Part shown: positions 44,977 to 55,989 of the stretch, piece after piece
Numbering within the stretch: the stretch's first letter is position 1
How the letters are laid out: each line of letters opens with the position of its first letter
Source: Pardosa pseudoannulata
Taxonomy: Eukaryota; Arthropoda; Arachnida; Araneae; Lycosidae
Direction: 5' to 3'
Length of the DNA stretch: 64,000 bases
Assembly (NCBI GenBank): GCA_032207245.1
Contig: CM063504.1
Coordinates: forward strand, 22,508,565 to 22,572,564
Program-made: the position numbers and the translations under genes
The notes under the pieces: model-generated
Databases searched by the model: none
What the model saw: the letters and a program-made list of their open reading frames with translations, nothing else
Told to the model about the DNA's origin: nothing

Positions 44977-45660
44977 CTATCATAGTGGGAAAGCACCACC
45001 GAAAAAAAAAAACACTGTCCGTATATAAGTAACTGAAAAAGTATATAGAATATAAAAGTAATTAAAGTAGGTAAGGCTATATAAACAGTAGCCAAAACTT
45101 CTGTTTTATCATTTATCACAGACGTCCTTGTACAATTATGTTTCTTAAGAAAAAAAATCCCGTAGAGCACACAGCGCTTATTTGAGTTGGAGATGGGACA
45201 AATGTGTTGCAGGAAAGAATGGGAAACGAGCAACAGCTACCGTACTCATCAGTGGGTTACTATAAGCCACTATTTCTCGCCAACAAGCATCGCTGAGGGA
45301 AGGGAGGGAGGCTAGATGATGCTCAACCACTGAGGTTGAGTAATGGAGACGAGTCATGTCCGCGTATGAGTGCTGTTTGTCATTAATCATACACGCAGGG
45401 GCGCCTGTGGGGGGTGCGCAGCCCGCGAATCCATTGCTAAAAGAGCTAATATTGCCCGAGAGATACTACTTCGTGTAATGTGTCTATCAGATATGATGGG
45501 AAGAACGAAAATGGAAAAAAAAGAATACTGGTTGGCACAGCAAAAAAACACTAGAGAAAGAAACTTTATATAGATTCGATATCAGCTTTGAGAAAAATCT
45601 GTTTCATTGAGCTTTACATATTTTCTCTCAAACAATGACTTTTATTTCGTTTTCTGACAT
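44977..45660. other. No recognisable gene
   Basis: GC-richer from 45180 to 45480, with frames of 60-86 codons lacking family resemblance. Confidence 0.45.
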
Positions 45661-45700
45661 AATTTTGTTTATTTATTTATTATTATAACTATATATTTTT

Positions 45701-45973
45701 TGTTGAAATATATAATCGCACTCATACTTGACGACTTGGCCGATTATTGTTGTATATAAATAATAGCTTTCTTTGACGTACGAGGTTTTCTTTAGTTGAG
45801 CCTTTTGTGTTTTGATTGGTTGTGTTTAATTAGTTTTGTCTGTGCCTGCAATTTGATTGGCTGGAAGCAGGATCTTAAAACTATAAAAGCCCAATGTACC
45901 TCGTATTTCTTGATTACTTTGGTGTTTTCAATAAAAGGTGTTTGCGATCTGCGGGTTTCATTATGTTTCAACA
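45701..45973 (+). mobile_element. Probable solo LTR, 273 bp
   Basis: Ends TGTTGAAAT and ATGTTTCAACA are inverted. TATA box CTATAAAAGC at 45881-45890 and AATAAAA at 45930-45936 are in LTR order and spacing. It is flanked on both sides by the same 39 bp AT-rich sequence (45661-45699, 45973-46011), far longer than any LTR target duplication. The 142-codon frame at 45796-46224 crosses it and is not a recognised protein. Confidence 0.65.
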
Positions 45974-46235
45974 ATTTTGTTTATTTATTTATTATTATAA
46001 CTATATATTTTGTCTATTTATTCATTTGCATTATGAGAACTTTCTCAAAAATAAATTCTTACTGCACGCGTAAAAATTGTACTGTAATTGAACTGCATTG
46101 TTATTCTGCGAATAGAAAAAGAAAGTCACAAAATTTTCATTTCGAAAAGTCGGATAATCAGTATGTAACACGACAATTCAAGAAATTAAGCCAACGAGTT
46201 GCAATCTTTAGCTTACATATATAAGACTTTAGTTT

Positions 46236-46261
46236 AGTCTATATATATGTATATGTATATG

Positions 46262-46331
<70 letters not shown>

Positions 46332-46356
46332 TATATGATATATATATATATATATT
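46236..46356. repeat. (AT)n microsatellite with GT variants
   Basis: Interrupted AT repeats, beginning with TATATGTATATGTATG variants. Confidence 0.95.
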
Positions 46357-46729
46357 CAGACTTATTTGCTATATAAAAAAACCTAAAACCAGGACCTATT
46401 TTTTAAACATCTTAAAGATCGCGTAATTCAGAAAACAATAAAAAAGTGCCCTAAAGTTTATTTAAGAAAATTGTATAAAAACTAACATCTCGATTAAACA
46501 ATCTCCTATTACATGATGAATATTCTAATTCTGTTATATGTTAAAAAAATAAAAAAAAAATCAAAGTGTATAAAATGGATAGCTTTTAATCGTTTTCGTG
46601 AATTATGTTTGAAAACTCCAGCCCCAAAGTGTCACGAACTCGAGAAATAGAATTCAAAACCATAATTCGAAGTATTGACAAGAACAAGAAAGGAGTTAAA
46701 ATGCATTCTGACCATTTAAGTATTCTGCA
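46357..46729. other. No recognisable gene
   Basis: AT-rich, nothing assigned. Confidence 0.55.
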
Positions 46730-46761
46730 GATCCAAACGCAAGGAACCCGATTCCGAAAAG
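46730..46761 (-). mobile_element. SINE1 fragment, minus, interrupted
   Basis: GATCCAAACGCAAGGAACCC and GATTCCGAAAAG correspond to the reversed B-box to anticodon-like region. The same element resumes at 46947. Confidence 0.5.
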
Positions 46762-46938
46762 GAGCGAGCTAAACGATGACTGAATGAGTAGAACGCTGAT
46801 CTTCGGTAGGGAAGTTCGTGAGTTCGAATCCCACTATGGCATGGACTCGTAGCGGTTCGGAATAGACTTTAAGTTGTTCATTCCGGTTTCATTAGCCGTT
46901 CTGTTGCAAGAACGTAGACTGTAGTGTGCCAAACCGAA
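46762..46938 (+). mobile_element. SINE1 inserted into SINE1 (second case)
   Basis: Complete order: AAACGATGACTGAATGAGTAG, GAGTTCGAATCCC (B box), 'gtagcggttcggaata', 'ccggtttcattagcc', tail CCAAACCGAA. Bordered by ccgaaaag (46754-46761 and 46939-46946). The target position in the host SINE1 is the same CCGAAG site as in the 17.6 kb pair. Confidence 0.8.
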
Positions 46939-46946
46939 CCGAAAAG

Positions 46947-46978
46947 CAGCATCCTACCACTTCGGCCATCATCTGAAT
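46947..46978 (-). mobile_element. SINE1 head, continuation after the insert
   Basis: CAGCATCCTACCACTTCGGC and CATCATCT are the reversed SINE1 A-box region. Confidence 0.6.
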
Positions 46979-48712
46979 ACAGATAACAGAGATATTTATA
47001 TAAAATAGCGTATGATCAGCCATTTCCCTAATGCGATTAATATAAATAATAATATAAAATGGATTGGATTAGCCAAAATAAGTGTGCTTTACGTACATAT
47101 TACTTATTTACAGATAAATACACCTAAAGAATATAGTTGGATTTCTCAGAAAGATATATCATATTGAATACATGAATTGCATACCTGAAGCGGGCAAAAG
47201 TTAAGTCAAAAAAGTTAAAATCAATATTAGGATCTTCTCTCAAATATAATTAAAATTATTTAAGGTGTTCTGCATACGCCAAAAAAATTGTTAAAATATA
47301 ATCTTTGTAACAGCATAATTATTTTTCTGATAGCTTAAACATCATTATCAGTTTGATGGAAAAACTGTTTAAAGTCGAACCTAAACACTTGCATTAAAAA
47401 ACGGGGAAGTGCACAGTTCTCTAATAAATGCTTTTCCTGGGAATTGATTATTCGAAGGTGCAAGTGCAGAATAGGGCATCTCCAAGCAATTATTTTGCCC
47501 TGAAAATGATTATAAGAATGAAAACCAGAGCAATGGTGGATTACTGTGGGTAGGCATCCAATCTTCACCTTATTCCACAGGTTGCAGTGGATGCAACAAA
47601 ATAACAACCAAATATGGCTGATTGGTGCATTTCATTTCCTCTTTGCCTCATAAATAGTTTATTAAGTTACAAAGCAACAACTTTATACAACATCAAACAA
47701 ATTAAAATGGTATAAAATGATTTAAAATGCAGTTTGTTGGCTAAAAATCTTTATAAAATACTTCGAGGGAAAATTGAAATCCGTTAATAAATTCAACCTT
47801 TTTTACTTTATTATTATTTTTTTACTGAAAAACTGTATTATTAAAATTAGTAAGATATATTTCAAAGTTTAGTTTTAAGATCACGGGTACCGAGGCTGGA
47901 CAAAGTCTTTAGTCGCTAATACAATAATAAGGACTTCTGCTTAAGCCTAAAAAAAACTTGGAAATGTGAGGTTTCGTTTACTTTAAGCAATATTTAATTT
48001 AGATTTAATTAAAAATATATAATTCTGAAGTTTGATTTCTCTTAGCAGAGTAAAGCATATTTATGTTAAGAACTAAAAAAATGTAAAATATGAAAAAAAT
48101 TCATTCAAATGAAGAACCGGAAAAACCAATTAAGATAAGTTTTAAAGGTGCAATTAATTAAAGATTATGTCATCACTTTGAATCCTTTTGCTGCCATCTA
48201 TCGGCTAAAAGTGGAACAAATTTATTTCAAGAAAGAAAATAGATGAAATATTAATAATTTTAAAATGTCACGAAAGATTATGAAGTGAAAACAATTGGTT
48301 CAAATTAATGAAGACAAAATAGAAGTAAATCTTGAAATATGATCCATAAAAAATATGTCGTATCGAAGAAACTATCATTAAAAAGTGATATAAAACAGTG
48401 TTCTTCTTAAGGCTTTTACCTATTTACCATCATACGGATGACACTTTTAATTTTTTTTAAAGATTATTTAACATACATTTAAATCATGCAAAGAGTTAAT
48501 AATTCCAATGTGGAGGAACTTTCATTTAGAGTATTCACATTTTTCTCATTTTCTTAAACTTTCAAGGAAAACGTAGAATGAAGAGAATAAAGTGGAAACT
48601 CATCAACTAATATTGCCGTAATAAATATCCTTCGTCACTGAAACAGTCTCTCACTTTATCATCCCATTAACTGACCATTACTGCAATTCTCCCCCTCAAA
48701 CACTTGGTTTTA

Positions 48713-48714
<2 letters not shown>
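46979..48714. other. AT-rich stretch without a recognisable gene
   Basis: One 90-codon minus frame (47335-47607) with scattered Cys/His but no pattern that I can assign. Confidence 0.5.
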
Positions 48715-48810
<96 letters not shown>

Positions 48811-48887
48811 GTATATATGTATATATATGTATATATGTATATATATGTATATATATATGTATATATGTATATATGTATATATATATG

Positions 48888-48986
<99 letters not shown>

Positions 48987-49010
48987 GTATATATATATAT
49001 ATATATATAC

Positions 49011-49056
<46 letters not shown>
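48715..49056. repeat. 342 bp (AT)n block with GT interruptions
   Basis: Nearly pure AT dinucleotides, with ATGT and one ATAC variant. It yields long Tyr-Ile frames on both strands, which are not genes. Confidence 0.98.
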
Positions 49057-49058
<2 letters not shown>

Positions 49059-49467
49059 TCAGGGGTTTCAAAACTTAAATCAAGTGTAAAAATTCCCGCT
49101 TCATTTTCCATTCCCCTTTTTAACCCCTAACCTAAATTGACCACTGGGGCTACAGGTTACGCCCTCAGAGAAGGGGCCTGGCCAATTATAAACCTACATG
49201 GCCCTAGCTGACAATTTAGGAAATTTCCAAATAAAAAGGAGATACACGCTAGCGGAGACAGATTTTTCGAGATATTTTCCCACAGATGTCGACCCAGGTG
49301 TTACGTGTCTTGTACGTAGAACTTCATGCTAGCTGACCCTTCAGTTTGTCCTGTCCCTATGATGAAGTGGGAACCCGTCCTTCAACGTTATCTCAATAAA
49401 GGTCTTTAGCTGAAACGGTATCATTTTTATGGCCATGACTGCAAACCCCCATCAAGAAGTCAGTCTC

Positions 49468-49470
<3 letters not shown>
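49057..49470 (+). repeat. Repeat X copy C, bounded by microsatellites on both sides
   Basis: Starts TCTCAGGGGTTTCAAA directly after the (AT)n block and ends GTCTCATT directly before (AC)n. Carries all landmark blocks of copy A. Confidence 0.85.

Positions 49471-49558
<88 letters not shown>
49471..49558. repeat. Compound (AC)n(AT)n microsatellite
   Basis: 25 AC units (49471-49520) followed by 19 AT units. Confidence 0.97.
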
Positions 49559-49561
<3 letters not shown>

Positions 49562-49673
49562 GAAATTTTTTTTATTAATGTTAGCGTTTTATATTTTTCA
49601 TAACTTAAAATTATTTTTTATGCGTTCCGTGCCAGTTTAACATATTGATATAACACATAGCTCTACTGTAGCT

Positions 49674-49894
49674 TTAACCCTTTCGTGGGCCATTTATTTC
49701 TCGCACGAAGTTTTCAAACTTTTAAAACAGAGGTGCCAAATATATTCAATCAAAACTGAAGTGGGAATCAGTCTCCCCATCGTTATAATAGCAATACCAA
49801 TACATTATAATGGGCTCTGCGCTTCCCGTCGAAGTGTATTTTGTAAGATCATGTAGGTGGGAAGTAATCTTCCCACTGCCTACGAAAGGGTTAA
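49674..49894 (-). mobile_element. TTAA-flanked MITE, subfamily 1, second copy
   Basis: TTAA at 49674-49677 and 49891-49894; ends CCCTTTCGTGGGCC and, inward from the right, CCCTTTCGTAGGCAG. It is the reverse of the copy at 4348-4585. Confidence 0.85.
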
Positions 49895-50199
49895 CTGAAT
49901 TCAGAATACTTCATGTGTTAAATTACGTAATCGCTTACCTGCACGCATTTTTTCTGAAATTCTTTAAGGGTCACATAAGTGAAAGAGACTTTGTTTGTAA
50001 AATATTGGATCAGTCACTTGTACGAGTATCACAGTAATACGATTTTTTTTTCGTTACCTTGTGAGTCACAGAAGTGAGAGAAAGTTTGTTAAAATATGAG
50101 ACCGCTCACTCGTACGACTCTCTCAATCATAGGACTTTTTTTAATCAATCCCTTGAGAATTGCATAAATGAGAGAAGCTTTATAAAGTATATGATCTCA

Positions 50200-50698
50200 A
50201 GGTCAAGATTAAGGTAATTGGGTTTAACGGAGTACCTAGCGAAGTGGAAAGTCTTCACTTTAACCTCCGAACGTAAAACAGATCAAAACATCAATTTAGG
50301 CCTCTAGGCAAAAAGTAATCCAAACAAAAATTTAATACACTCCAGCTCACAAGGAAGCGAGGAGGTGAGAACGTTCTCATAAAAAATTATGAGTAACCAA
50401 CGCGTTGTCTAATTAGGGGATAATTAGACTGGAACCTTGACTATGACCAGTAGGTATGGTTAACAGCAATGCATAGTATTCAATACAACGTGAAGCTCAG
50501 AAAATACATAAATACACAAAAAAAAGTTAAAGGGACTATAACAAATGCAACTTGGTACAGTAAATATTAAAAATAAGCAAAAAGTGACGACACTAACAAA
50601 AAGATATATTTTTGAATTTTACAAAATTTTTAAATTTTTATTAAGCATTTTTCAATTTTTTATAACATAAAACAAGACAGAACATTACTCAAAGTGAG
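50200..50698 (+). mobile_element. Dispersed repeat E, copy 1, inserted in the array
   Basis: Begins AAGGTCAAGATTAAGGTAAT. The array sequence agtatatgatctc appears just before (about 50187-50199) and just after (about 50696-50708) it, which I read as a target duplication. Its first 340 bp match the inverted copy at 51930-52452. An A-box-like TAGCGAAGTGG is present, but no clear B box, so the class is open. Confidence 0.6.
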
Positions 50699-50728
50699 TA
50701 TATGATCTCTCACCTGTATGACTCTCAG

Positions 50729-51171
50729 TTAACCCTTTAAGGTCACTAATCTAATATGGGATAAGATAAATTGTTCATAAATGGTATGGCTTTATAAAAA
50801 GTCAAAGTGCAAAATCCAGCCCATCGTTACTTTTTAATTTTTTTAAAAAGTTAAAAAAATTCAATTTAAACATGACCATACAAAATTTATCTTGAAAAAT
50901 ACTAATATATTTATCTAAATGTTTTTTTTTTGTTTGTTAAAAATCAACAGTGTTGAAAACATTACGTGTAGTGACAATATCTACTACATAAACAATCAGT
51001 ATAAAATACTTATGTTGAAAAAAACCTGGTGAATTTTCATATATATTTTTTGAATCAAATAAAAAAATTTTATAGAGCTATATGTTGTTTTTATAAAAAA
51101 ACAAGACAAACATTACGAAAAGGCTAGAAAAAATTTATGATCTCTAGAAACCCTGTCCTTTAAAGAGTTAA
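50729..51171. mobile_element. TTAA-flanked MITE, subfamily 4, inserted in the array
   Basis: TTAA at 50729-50732 and 51168-51171; ends CCCTTTAAGGTCAC and, inward from the right, CTCTTTAAAGGACAG. The 435 bp interior is very AT-rich and non-coding. Skipping it joins 'gactctcag' to TTAAACGACTTTTG, as in the neighbouring array units. Confidence 0.78.
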
Positions 51172-51240
51172 ACGACTTTTGTTTATCAGTACCTTGAAAA
51201 TCATATACGTGAGAAGTGACTGTAATATGATTGCATTGCT

Positions 51241-51929
51241 AAAATTTATGCAAACTGACACCAGTTTTTTCGAAATCACTCAACATACCAATTTACAGAA
51301 CAACTTAAAACAGTTTCTTATTCCCTCTCCCTCACCAAAAAATCCTTGGATTCGAGACAGAAACGCGATATGCGCTTTTAAGAAGCGAAAATGTTCAGTG
51401 GCACTTTTCTTTTCTATTTTCGGATTATTTTTTCCGATATACCGATCCAAAAGTCAGCGAAAATAGACTTATTACTATGCTGTGAAAAGACGGGCCGAAC
51501 TGCTTATGATGCATGACATTTCCGAATAAGGCTTCGAGAATCGGAATTACCACAAGACACCCGAAGGTTGCGTGTTTCCCAGTAATTCGGTGCATTTGTT
51601 TTCACCAAAGAAGCTTCGTTTTGAGAATCGCTTTCTACGGTGAATCGCTGAAAGTGTTCATAACGGTATGAATATTAAATATGCTAAGCATGCTAGACTG
51701 GAAATTAACTTCTACGATAAAATGCTTAAGAAGGGATAATATCAAGCTAATTGTATACTATAAGCATCATAATGTGCATTTACCTATAAATATGGAATGT
51801 AGATTCCAAGGCCTTAGTCAGGGGGAGGGATTTGGGGGACTGGTCCCTCCCCTCCGAAATTTTGAAAGACCAATTTGTAGGTAGACAACGATTCACGTTT
51901 GTGTGTGTGCTATCTCCCTAGCTTTTTAC
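51241..51929. other. No recognisable gene
   Basis: Nothing assigned. A 95-codon frame (51179-51466) starts within the array and has no family resemblance. Confidence 0.45.
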
Positions 51930-52452
51930 TGTCCCTGTTATTTTTATTGTACTACTTTTTTATTATTTCTGAGCTTCATCTTGTTGAATCCATGCATTGC
52001 TGTTAGCCATACCTACTGGTCATTTTCAAGGTTACAGTCTAATTATCCCCTAATTAGACAACGCGTTTGTTACTCATAATTTTTATGAGAACGTACTCAC
52101 CTCCTCGCTTCCTTGTGCCGAACGATGGCCGATTGGTTAGGGTGCTGGTTTTCGGTACCGGATTTCGTGGGTTCGAATCTCACAGTGGCATGGGTGTTAG
52201 TAGCCGTTCGGAATCGGCTTTAAGCTGTAGGTCCCGGTCTTATTAGCCCTCGTGTTGCAAAAAGTAGACCGTAGCACCCCAAACCAAACCAAACCTCGCT
52301 TCCTTGTGAGCTGGAGTGTATTAAATTTTTGTTTGGATCACTTTTTGCCTTGAGGCCTAAATTTATGTTTTGTTCTGCTTACGTTCCGACATTAAAGTGA
52401 AGACCTTACACTTCGCTAGGTACTCCGTTAAACCCAATTACCTTGACCTTGA
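51930..52452 (-). mobile_element. Dispersed repeat E, copy 2, inverted, with SINE1 inside
   Basis: Matches copy 1 in reverse: CAATGCATG, 'ccatacctactggtca', TCTAATTATCCCCTAATTAG, 'acgcgttt', 'ctcgcttccttgtg' interrupted by SINE1, 'agctggagtgtattaaattt', 'ttcgctaggtactccgttaa', ending at CCTTGACCTTGA. With copy 1 it makes a large inverted repeat of about 340 bp arms, 1.4 kb apart. Confidence 0.85.
52118..52294 (+). mobile_element. SINE1 copy inside repeat E
   Basis: Flanked by a perfect 15 bp duplication cctcgcttccttgtg (52103-52117 and 52295-52309). Complete and close to the consensus, so young. Confidence 0.97.
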
Positions 52453-53559
52453 CTCTTGTTTGTCATTAGGTTTGTAAATGTAATCATTAATTTAAAAAAT
52501 ACATACTTAAAAATTGATATGTTCTGCCCGCACCTTTTCATATGCTCTTACAGAATTAATGTCATAGTTGCTGATGCCATAGCAAGATAAACATCGGCAC
52601 ACTTTTAAAATGTAGTTAGCATTTTCACAGAAAAAAAAATTATATATAAATAAGTTTTTCCTGTACTCTGTTTTTAACTATGAATAAACTATATTATTTA
52701 TCTCAACCTTTATTAGAACAGCATAAACAAGCCATTAGCCTGTCTATAATATTTTTTTCTAGTCTTTCGATCAGCAAATATTTTTATGACGCTTTCTATA
52801 TTTAGATTCTTTGCAATGTTATTTTTGGAGATAAAATTGCCGAAGAATTCTTTGTTCAGTCGTGATACTTGAAGACAGTAAGTATGTTTTTATTATCTTT
52901 AGTTTACAAATCTTCTCTCACTAGAGATAACAAAAGTATGTATAGTAAACATTGTTTATCAAGTAACCCACATATTTAGCATGACGTCTAGTAACTTATT
53001 AGTGTTAATAAAGCTAGTGGCTTTTAAGAGTTTTAGATCAACACAAAAAAATTTTTGGTTATATATGTTTTTTTTTTTTTTTTTTTAAATTTTACTTTAA
53101 AAATATTTAGGGCTGCTAGCTGTGTATATAGGAATATAGGATAAGAGAACCTATCTAAAAACTAACATATTGATCCAGAATGAAAACTGATAAAGCTAGA
53201 AATATGAAATTTGGTATATAGGTTTGGTATATCGTTTCTATTACGATATATGAAAATGCCTAGAAAGATCTATAAATATATAACTCTAACGTGCGTGGCA
53301 CTAAATATTAAGGGGTTATTTTGCATAATGTGCTTTTGCAACCTAAAAATGTAAATAAACACTGGCTACAAAATGAATACGCTGAATCTACTAATTTTGT
53401 GCCATTGGAATCGCAAAATATACTTTTAGGAAAAAGATGCACCAAGAAGGAGTTATCCGAATGGGACGAAAATTGGTAAACAGGTTGCACATGCACAGGA
53501 AATCAAATGATTACAATTTGAGAAAAATTGGATGGTTTATTCAACTGATAGAGCCTCAC
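52453..53559. other. AT-rich stretch without a recognisable gene
   Basis: A run of about 20 T lies at 53067-53087. Nothing else assigned. Confidence 0.55.
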
Positions 53560-54720
53560 AAAGTAAAAAACTCAATAACGCGTTTATCGACCTCTGGTCC
53601 TTAAGCAAGCAGATATTCGGCTTGCCATTCATTGATAGAGGTCGCGGATGTCCTCCTAAGGGATATATAACCCAATTCTAGCCAACTGGCCCATTAGATC
53701 ATCAAAATCCCGAGCTGGTTGGAGGGCCCTGCCTATAATGCTCCAAACGTGCTCAATAGGAGAGAGATCCGGCGACCTTGCTGGCCAAGGTAGCTTTTGG
53801 CAAGTACGAAGACAAGCAGTAAAAACACGTGACTTGTGTGGCCGAGCATTATCTTACTGAAATATAAGCCCATGATGACGTGACAGAAGGGGAACACAAC
53901 AGGCTGTAGAACTTCGTCGACGTACTACTGTGCTGTAAGGGCACCACGGATGACAACCAAAGGGGTCCTACTATGAAATGAAATGGCACCCAGGCCATCA
54001 CTTCTGGTTGTCAGCCTGCATGCCGGAAGACAGTCAGGTTGTTATCCCACCGCTGTCCGGATCGTCTCCAGTCTTCGCTGGTCATCGGGGATCAGTTCAA
54101 ACCGGGACATCACTAAAGACTATTCTACTCCAGTCAGTGGCATTCCACTTCGAATGAGACCGGCACCATTGCAAAGGGACTTGTCGTTGTTTTCAGTGGT
54201 TTACAGAGGTCAATGGTAGTTGGCTCAAAGTAAAACGTGACCTCAGCCCCCTTTCTGTGAGACGCCTATAAATGGTCCTTGCGGTCATTGAAGCATTAGT
54301 TCCACGTAAATTGATGATAATGATGCATTAGGGCTGTGAGTGCCGCTCTGACGAATGTTTAGTCCTAACGTTCAGTCCTTTTTCTAGGTCGATCATTTCC
54401 TTCTGGACACTGTGTTCGGTTCACCCATTCCTGCCAACATCGCCTAATAGTAGCATCGATCCTCCCAAATATCGCACGTTACGCCGATTAGACTAACCGG
54501 CTTCTTTGAGCCCAACTACACGTCCTCTCTCAAATGCTGACATCTGCAATATCGTTTGTGCACCTATATGCGAAGTATAGTTACTGTCTACTTATAGTAC
54601 ACGGAATGAAATTCACAAAGAATTTATGACCTGGAATCGAAATTTCTCCTCTTAAATATCCTGCCAGTTGCGCAGATAAGATCCATTGCAGCGACACACG
54701 TTCAATCACTGGCAGCCTAA
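53560..54720 (-). mobile_element. Tc1-like transposon, heavily decayed
   Basis: About 1.15 kb of GC-richer sequence with a minus-strand Tc1 transposase in many frames. I could not find its inverted ends, so limits are approximate. It is a different lineage from the element at 2191. Confidence 0.7.
53580..54560 (-). pseudogene. Tc1-like transposase pseudogene
   Basis: On the minus strand, KDNARPHKSRVF (second catalytic Asp, near 53840) is followed by LPWPARSPDLSPIEHVW (catalytic Glu, near 53750-53790) and a C-terminal stretch to about 53580. The helix-turn-helix half lies at higher coordinates. No frame stays open for more than about 80 codons. The plus frame 53983-54219 is a shadow. Confidence 0.75.
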
Positions 54721-55584
54721 CTTTAAAATTGTGCACTTTCTGTCGAAACTTGTATGCATATCAATTAGTGTCTAATTTGCATTACATCTTCTCGGTGCAG
54801 CTTTCTTTTTTTAAATAAAATAAGAGTGTAATTAGAAATGCTCGCCAGAAATATTTAACGTAAAAATGAATTACTTGAGTTTGCATTAAAGAGATAAAAA
54901 GCTGAATAATTTAGTCAAAGAACAATGACAGCAAAACATTCTAAATGACTATCGGAATAGATTTAATAATCCCTATGGAAGGGAATGCACTGCTGCAGAA
55001 TTTCGAGACAACAATAACTAATATTGAGGACAATAAACTAATTATTTTTTTGTATTTTAATGTGTCCTGAAAACTTTTTTCTTCTTGATGTTGTGTGCAA
55101 TAAACGGTATCTGTTTAAAATTTGTCAGGAATAAAGCGATATTTCTCTATTGTTTGCGAGACTAATTAAGGTCTAACTATAATAATATAACTATGTAGTC
55201 GTTAATTGCTAATTAACTTTAACATGGTATAAAGTTTACTTTGGTTTTAAAAGTGAGATAAAGCCAATTTACAATTACTGCTACGAAACTATATCTTTAA
55301 TCAGCAATTTACTGCACTTTAGCATAGTGTACGGAAAACAGAAAATATTTTACAAAGAATCAAGTTTGAAAGTTTTATCCTCTATACACATAAGAACAAA
55401 GATAATGCCTACCCCTTGTGTTTGGCAAATTTAAATTTTATTTGAGAAAAAAACTTCTTATAACGGGTTTTCCAGTTTTTCAAAATTCAATTTTTATAGG
55501 AATGAGTTTCGAACGGAATATGAGAAGACACTTCTGATTTGAAAGGACCCCTTGCATGCCTCAAACTAGGTTTTATTATAAAAG
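54721..55584. other. AT-rich stretch without a recognisable gene
   Basis: Nothing assigned. Confidence 0.55.
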
Positions 55585-55638
55585 AACAACATCTAATTCA
55601 TCTCTAAATAATTATTCAGAGATTAATTAGATGTTGTT
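55585..55638. repeat. Hairpin with 21 bp arms
   Basis: AACAACATCTAATTCATCTC against its reverse complement at 55618-55638 with one mismatch and a 12-base loop. Confidence 0.8.
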
Positions 55639-55784
55639 TTAAATTTTGATTATAATATAGATTCCTTTTAGCTAAGTGGGCGTTTACCTCAAATTTGTAA
55701 GTCATTGTGACATTTGAAGTCAAGATCAAGGTCATTGTATTGGCCTATACAATGTGACTAGCCGTGTAGAAACCTTGACCTTTG

Positions 55785-55937
55785 GTCGGACGATGGCCCT
55801 ATATGTAGAGCCCTGCTGTGCCGTATAGGAGTCTTCGAATGCGAATGTTCGTAGCCGTTTGGAATCGGCTTTAAGCAGTAGGTTCCTATCTGATTAGCTC
55901 TTGTGTAACAGACCTTGGCGCTACAAACCAACCAACC
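55785..55937 (+). mobile_element. SINE1, degenerate copy
   Basis: GGTCGGACGATGGCCC head, damaged B box (GTCTTCGAATGCG), GTAGCCGTTTGGAATCGGCT body, AAACCAACCAACC tail. Confidence 0.75.
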
Positions 55938-55989
55938 TTTGCCTCACTAGGATATTGACAGACAGTTCCTAGTGAGGCAAAGTTTGGTT
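55930..55989. repeat. Hairpin at the SINE1 tail
   Basis: CTTTGCCTCACTAGGA at 55937-55952 pairs perfectly with 55967-55982 around a 14-base loop. The pairing extends outward into the SINE1 tail (ACCAACC against GTTTGGT) with one mismatch. Confidence 0.8.

Larger units (their letters stand above)
49955..51240 (+). repeat. Degenerate tandem array of about 110 bp units, broken by two insertions
   Basis: Recurring order in each unit: a TTGAGNRTCACA-like start, RTGAGAGAARNTTT, TATGATCTC or a variant, a TCACTYGTACGACTCT block, then ACGACTTTTTTT and CTTGA. Units begin near 49960, 50055, 50145 and, after the insertions, 51185. Skipping 50200-50696 and 50729-51171 restores the unit order. Confidence 0.6.

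Noticed and set aside
45796..46224. 142-codon frame, the longest non-repetitive one
   Set aside because: It begins inside a probable solo LTR and runs through the flanking 39 bp repeat; composition is hydrophobic from AT richness and no family is recognised.
47335..47607. 90-codon minus-strand frame with several Cys and His
   Set aside because: The Cys/His spacing fits no zinc-binding pattern that I know and there is no supporting context.
48667..49130. Long open frames on both strands (up to 134 codons)
   Set aside because: They are Tyr-Ile repeats translated from the (AT)n block and have no coding meaning.
50196..52452. Single foldback or long-TIR transposon
   Set aside because: The left arm has its own candidate duplication within the array and the interior contains array units and a separate TTAA MITE, so two independent insertions of repeat E fit better.
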